NCBI GenBank assembly: GCA_033558025.1
Contig: JAUCEF010000002.1
Location: 744,001 to 808,000 of the forward strand
Direction: 5' to 3'
DNA: 64,000 bases
DNA from: Phytophthora sp. 'mugwort'
Lineage: Eukaryota > Oomycota > Peronosporomycetes > Peronosporales > Peronosporaceae
Positions 59,778 through 64,000 of the stretch are shown piece by piece. The number at the start of each line of letters is the position of its first letter. The stretch's first letter is position 1. Both the position numbers and the translations under genes were made by a program. The notes below the pieces were generated by a model that saw only the letters and a program-made list of their open reading frames with translations, searched no databases and was not told where the DNA came from.

Positions 59778-61031
59778 CCATTAATGACACAATTTTGTGT
59801 CACCGTCCTGACAGTCCTTCGGTAGGTGAACGACTTCTGTAGGGTCGATGAGTTTGATAGCGCTGATAATGACGAGTATATAGGTACGATGGAGGGCATG
59901 CGGCATATTTCCTTCACTAGCTTGAGCTTGAGGACGAAATGGATCACCTCAGGTGGGTCGCCAAGCTTCTCGTCTGCGCTGATTCAACGGGCAAGTCGGG
60001 CCTGTGAGGGGACTACGTGAGATTCAGCGAGAACTGCAGGAGGGGTTAGACAGGAAGCAAGGACTTGGACAGCAGATGTCCCTGCTGTACTTCTTTAGGC
60101 ATCCTGCACAAAAGTGATTTCTCAATATTTAAGCACCCGAGACTGGATTTTTTGGCGATATTGTATTCCATATTACGCTTAAAGGGCGAGAGGGAATAAC
60201 TACTACTAAGGTTTGTATAATGTGTTTTCATTCCTGTTGAGGATATATTCCAAGAGAATTAATTAGTCATCTTGATTTATACCCCAGTTCTCTGAAATTT
60301 ATTCTCAGAGCTACTATCTGACATGTAAGTTTCTTAAGGTGATTATTTCGAACGAAATGTTGACGCTGGCGCGTCAGTGGTGCATCGTACCTTCTATGTG
60401 TGCGCGGAATGCCCAAAACTCCATACACCTGCGCAATCACATGGTCTGATATGTTGGAGCCCCCAGTAACTCAAAACACAATTAATTATGAGCGAGGGGC
60501 AAATGGCCAGAAGTGGTCAGAATCACGATATCTCCACGAAGTACGCCTTCGTATGCCTATGCCTGAACATTTATTCGATTGCACTCCAATCCTTCTCCCC
60601 ATGCTAGATGCCTGTTGTCGTTATAGGTTGTGATCAAGTGCTATTATAAGTTATACATCGCGTAAATAAATATAGGTTGAGTTTGACACCATATGCTAGA
60701 CATCATGCTTTATGCGTAGCGAGCTCCCCCGCGCGGCATAACTATTTGCGTAAGTGGTAACAGCTCCGCAGGCGGGAAATCAGGCTGTGGGCTCTGCACA
60801 CCAAATCCAGACTGCGTCATTTTTCTGCGAATAACTGTGGTACCACCCATTCTCGAGAAGGCTAAATAAATGGTCACAATCTGGTCTAGGTTATATATTC
60901 AACATTGGGTTTTACCAAATTTTGCGTAATCAAGCTCACTGGAAATATGGGCTGTGGGTGGATCCTGTTCCACCCATATTCTCGACGGTTTGGGTCCAAA
61001 GTATGTCAACCGATCCTGGTCCAGCCAGTAG
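59778..61031. other. Gene-free spacer
   Basis: About 1.25 kb, AT-rich. Only small ORFs without motifs (59826-60020, 60400-60633). The right end contains the promoter of the REEP gene. Confidence 0.45.
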
Positions 61032-61045
61032 TCATTCTTGAAAAA
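61032..61045 (+). promoter_or_regulatory. Initiator-like element of the REEP gene
   Basis: TCATTCTTGAAAAA lies about 60-70 bp before the REEP ATG. TCATTC followed by a T/A-rich stretch fits the oomycete initiator. Confidence 0.4.
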
Positions 61046-61103
61046 GGCTCGCGCGCGTGCAGACGCAGACCCAAGGAACGGAAGAAGACCGAAGATCCCA
61101 ATA

Positions 61104-61682
61104 ATGGAGAAGGTTCAAGTGTACATGGACAAGTGGGCCAAGGACCTGGAGAAGTTTCCAGTGCTGCAGCAGGCACAGGACGCCACAGGCGTGGAGAAGC
61201 TGTACCTGGTGGCGGGCGGCTCGGCGCTGGTTCTGCTGCTGCTGCTCGTGGGCTTCGGCGCCGGACTCATCTGCAATCTGGTGGGCTTTGTCTACCCAGC
61301 CTACTGCTCGTTCAAGGCCATCGAGACGGACGACAAGAAGGACGATGTGCAGTGGCTCACGTACTGGGTCGTGTACGCCTGCTTCAACCTTGTCGAGATC
61401 TTTGCTGACTTCCTGCTCTACTGGATCCCCTTCTACTACGCTTTCAAGCTGGGTTTCCTTCTGTGGCTTTTCATGCCCTCGACGCTGGGCGCGTCCTTCC
61501 TCTACATGCACTTCCTGGCGCCCTTCCTCAAATCGCAGGAGTCGCGTATCGACCGTGCCATGAAGGAGGCGGTCAGCAGCAGCAGCGCCGTCATCTCGGA
61601 TATCAGCGGCGTGGCCAAGGACATCGGCAAGGACGTCTCCAAGGCCGTGGCCAGCAAGATTGTTGACAACGCCGCCCAGTAA
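61104..61682 (+). CDS. REEP: REEP/DP1/Yop1 (TB2/DP1/HVA22) ER-shaping protein
   Basis: Single exon, 192 residues from the ATG at 61104 (MEKVQVYMDKWAKDLEKF). Two long hydrophobic hairpins: residues ~35-57 (LYLVAGGSALVLLLLLVGFG region), and a second from about residue 90 to 140 with WLTYWVVYACFNLVEIF and FYYAFKLGFLLWLFMPS. The TB2/DP1 signature is visible in YPAYCSFKAIET, QWLTYWVVY, and LGASFLYMHFLAP. Family members insert hairpins into the outer leaflet of the ER and help form tubules with reticulons. The C-terminal part (AMKEAVSSSSAV and GVAKDIGKDVSKAVASK) looks like an amphipathic helix. An upstream in-frame extension back to 61038 is not needed. Gene ends 300 bp before a large palindrome. 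Confidence 0.9.
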   Translation: MEKVQVYMDKWAKDLEKFPVLQQAQDATGVEKLYLVAGGSALVLLLLLVGFGAGLICNLVGFVYPAYCSFKAIETDDKKDDVQWLTYWVVYACFNLVEIFADFLLYWIPFYYAFKLGFLLWLFMPSTLGASFLYMHFLAPFLKSQESRIDRAMKEAVSSSSAVISDISGVAKDIGKDVSKAVASKIVDNAAQ

Positions 61683-61981
61683 GTAGACGGCTCTGGCAGT
61701 AACAGTAAGAGGAGTATAGTGTGTAGTCGGCTGCGTCCCTGGCTCACCTTCCTTTACGGAGGAGAGCGACTACGCCTAGCAACGCGCTAGATCATGGGGA
61801 CGGTGCTGCGCTTCTGCTGGCAGCAAGCTTTGCGGCTGCTACGCACTCATAAGTTAGCTTGCTTTGTCTGCTTTAACGAATCAAGTGATTGCCTAGTAGT
61901 ATGAACAAAAAAGTATCTTGCTTGCGGCCCCAGTTGGTACCTGTTGTACTGTACATGTATTGTGCTGGCGTTGAAGCCGAC

Positions 61982-62048
61982 CAGATAAGCAATCGCAGAC
62001 GCAGATTGCAGCTATTAGCTGCAATCTGCGTCTGCGATTGCTTATCTG
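61982..62048. repeat. Perfect palindrome with 32-bp arms and a 3-bp loop
   Basis: Left arm 61982-62013 and right arm 62017-62048 are exact reverse complements (32 of 32); the loop is ATT. The arms start CAGATAAGC and end CGAGAC-like Pu/Py mix GCAGCT. It lies 91 bp before the TPR gene ATG. Could form a DNA cruciform or, if transcribed, a very stable RNA hairpin. Confidence 0.95.
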
Positions 62049-62102
62049 ACGGGGGGCCATGTCGCGTGGCTGCTGATGCGGATGTCGTGTAGTGGAATAA
62101 CT

Positions 62103-62121
62103 GCACCATTCCGACGCGTCT
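62103..62121 (+). promoter_or_regulatory. Initiator-like element of the TPR gene
   Basis: CACCATTCCGACGCGTCTC, about 20-35 bp before the TPR gene ATG, matches the CATTCCG part of the oomycete initiator but lacks a TTT tail. Confidence 0.3.
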
Positions 62122-62138
62122 CTTGAAGCGAAGTCACC

Positions 62139-63886
62139 ATGAGCAGCGAGTCGTATGCAGCTTGGGCCAAGTTCGACGTGGAGAAGGAGCTGGAGCGTGT
62201 GGACCAGCTCGAGCAGCGCGAGGCACAACACAAGCAGCAGCGCAAGCAGACACAGGCCAAGGAGAGCATTGAGAGCTCGGCCACGCAGGAAGCGCAGCAG
62301 ACGGCCGATATCCTGGCGGCGCAGGCGGCCGTGGCGGCTCTCAAAGCCAAACAGCCGTCAAGCAAGGGCCGCGGAGGTAAACCAAACAACGCTGTGGCGG
62401 CTGTAGCAGCCAATGAGGCCAAGAAGGCGGCCAAGCTGCAGACTCAGGCCGCGCTCTTCGCTCAGAAGCACGAGCTCCTGCAGCGGATCATGGAAAATCG
62501 ACGACTGGGGGACAAAGCTCTGGCTGCAGGGAAGAAGGAGGCCAAGCAGCTCTTTATGACGGCTCTGGCTGCTGTTAAGAAGCTGGAACAACTGGCTTCG
62601 GAGCTGCTCAAGGTGGAGGAAGAGAAGACCAAGCTGCTTGAGAAGGAATCTGCGGAGACTCCGATTCAACACAAGGAGAGTCATAGCCCGAAGCTTCATG
62701 AAAAGTGCAAGCACGAGGGCGAGCACAGTCATTCGTGCAGCAAAAATTGCAGTCACATGGGGAACAAGACGACAAAGAAGTTAGACGAGCCGCTGCCCGA
62801 GGCGAACGACCTGATGGCCATTCTCAAGATGTTCTACAAGGACGTGTACTTGGGGATTGGCACTTGTGAGCTAGAAGACGGAAGCTTAGCGGCAGCAAGT
62901 GAGGCGCTGAAGGAAGTACTGATACGAGATGATGTGCATCTCACAGCGTGGCTTATGAGGGGCGAAGCGTTTGAACGCATGAACGCTCCACTGCTGGCGA
63001 TGCTGCACTACAACCGGATCACCAGCTTAGTACGTCTAGCAATCTGATCGTTTTGTTGTCTTATTTAATAGTGATGATCTAACGCTTTGGGTGTTTCAAG
63101 CAGGACCCTGAGCATGAAAAAGGGAAAGATTCTCTGGAACGAGTGAGGACGAAGCTTCTTACCGAAGGCGACGCTTTTAATGGTAAGTTTGCTGGTAAAT
63201 TGCTTACGAAGAAGCAGGTTTTTGACGTTACTATCTTTTACGTCAAGTAGACAGCGACACGATTAAGATTGCGGTATCTGCCTGCACTGAATGTCGGACG
63301 TTTAAAGAGATTCTGGAACGAATCCAATGGACGTTTGAAGAGGCCAACGTGCTGGCTATCGAGAGCTTTTTCGACTATTCCGCGACGAAATATCAAGTCG
63401 TGCTAGGATGTCTGGAAGCGTTGCGAGAACGACCAGAGTTCAGCGCTTTAAGTGAGGTTACTGTATCTCGTGCTCTTCGGGAGGTGAGTTCCAATGCGAT
63501 TTTTCTGCGTCATCTACGTGTTCTGACAATTAACGTATTCTTTTTAGATCGAGATATCGTGTCATGTGAACATTGCGAGCGGTTGCCTCGAGATGCAGCG
63601 GAACTATATAAAAGGACTAAGCCACTGCGAGCAATCGCTTCGGCTTGATAGCAGTCGCGTGATGACCCACTTTCGCATGGGTCAGCTCTATAATGCCCTG
63701 CATGATTACGAGAAGGCTCTCGAGTGCTTCGAAACAGCGAAAGCTTTGGTACCCGCAGCCACGGCCAGTCAGGCCGATGCACAACGCAAGCAAATGCTAA
63801 CTACAATTGTCAAAGAAGCTGACAAGTGTGAATTCGACCGCAATCAGTACGATACAGGGTATCTTCGAGCTTTGGCAGCCAAGTAA
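62139..63886 (+). CDS. TPR protein with coiled-coil and His/Cys-rich insert
   Basis: Four exons: 62139-63029, 63104-63182, 63251-63483 and 63548-63886. Introns are 74, 68 and 64 bp, donors GTACGT, GTAAGT and GTGAGT, and frame is kept; 513 residues. The first half is coiled-coil-like and Ala/Lys/Gln-rich (residues ~15-180). A Cys/His segment follows at ~185-205 (KCKHEGEHSHSCSKNCSHMG), which may bind metal. TPR-like helices follow from residue ~227: MFYKDVYLGIGTCELEDGSL, EVLIRDDVHLTAWLMRGEAF, YIKGLSHCEQSLRLDSS, and MGQLYNALHDYEKALECFET. TPR domains are protein-protein scaffolds; the client is unknown. The gene starts 91 bp after the palindrome. Confidence 0.8.
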
Positions 63887-64000
63887 AAACAGTGAAAGGC
63901 GATCTGAATAAACTCAAATAGGATGTAGACCCGCTACTAGGCTCCAGGGAAGTACCTTTCTTCCTCGCAGTCTTCTGAATCCGATGCAGGGTGCGTCACA
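63887..64000. other. Window edge, no feature
   Basis: 114 bp after the TPR gene. An AATAAA-like word (GAATAAAC near 63906) may serve polyadenylation. Confidence 0.3.

Noticed and set aside
1..64000. tRNA, rRNA, CRISPR, RXLR effector with signal peptide
   Set aside because: None could be supported; no ORF combined a signal peptide with an RXLR-type motif, and no tRNA cloverleaf or repeat-spacer array was seen.

Overview
The window is nuclear DNA of an oomycete, most likely Phytophthora or a downy-mildew relative. The reasons are: compact genes with small spliceosomal introns (about 60-110 bp, many with GTACGT or GTAAGT donors), initiator-like TCATTC...TTT elements just upstream of several genes, a stramenopile-type gene set (one flagellar gene, DNA polymerase alpha, WAVE-complex CYFIP), and degenerate transposons of kinds common in Phytophthora. 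These are Copia retroelements, a tyrosine-recombinase (Crypton/DIRS-like) element, Tc1/mariner and IS630-like elements, pogo, hAT and Mutator-like elements. No rRNA, tRNA, CRISPR or secreted-effector gene was recognised.

Layout. 0-5.3 kb is a repeat graveyard (tyrosine-recombinase relic, then a minus-strand Copia relic). 5.86-12.47 kb is a four-exon gene for a ~2,141-residue protein kinase with a possible dead phosphatase-like C-terminal domain; a small basic/serine-rich protein lies convergent to it (12.67-13.06 kb, minus). 13.1-17.3 kb is gene-poor and holds a broken Copia end. 17.3-23.7 kb has an unknown 163-residue ORF, a three-exon CFAP141-like flagellar gene, and, convergent to it, a DHX57-type DEAH RNA helicase (minus). 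23.7-37.3 kb is a second transposon graveyard with at least six decayed DNA transposons and a 450-bp MITE-like element.

37.5-55.2 kb is a tight, transposon-free block: Rpr2/Rpp21-type RNase P protein (+), CARMIL-like LRR protein (-), a small SANT/Myb-like protein (-), DNA polymerase alpha catalytic subunit (-), two tandem UBE2J2-type ubiquitin-conjugating enzymes (+), CYFIP/PIR121 (-, 13 exons) and SDHAF4 (+). 55.8-59.8 kb is an internally deleted Copia retrotransposon with partial LTRs. 61.0-63.9 kb carries a REEP/DP1/Yop1 membrane-shaping protein and a TPR protein, separated by a perfect 32-bp-arm DNA palindrome.

Functional links: CARMIL and CYFIP both belong to the Arp2/3 actin-control system and lie 8-13 kb apart in the same block. 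UBE2J2 (ER-anchored E2) and REEP are both ER membrane proteins. Exon-intron structures given below were derived by eye: splice consensus, frame continuity and family conservation all agree at nearly every junction, but no transcript data were available.
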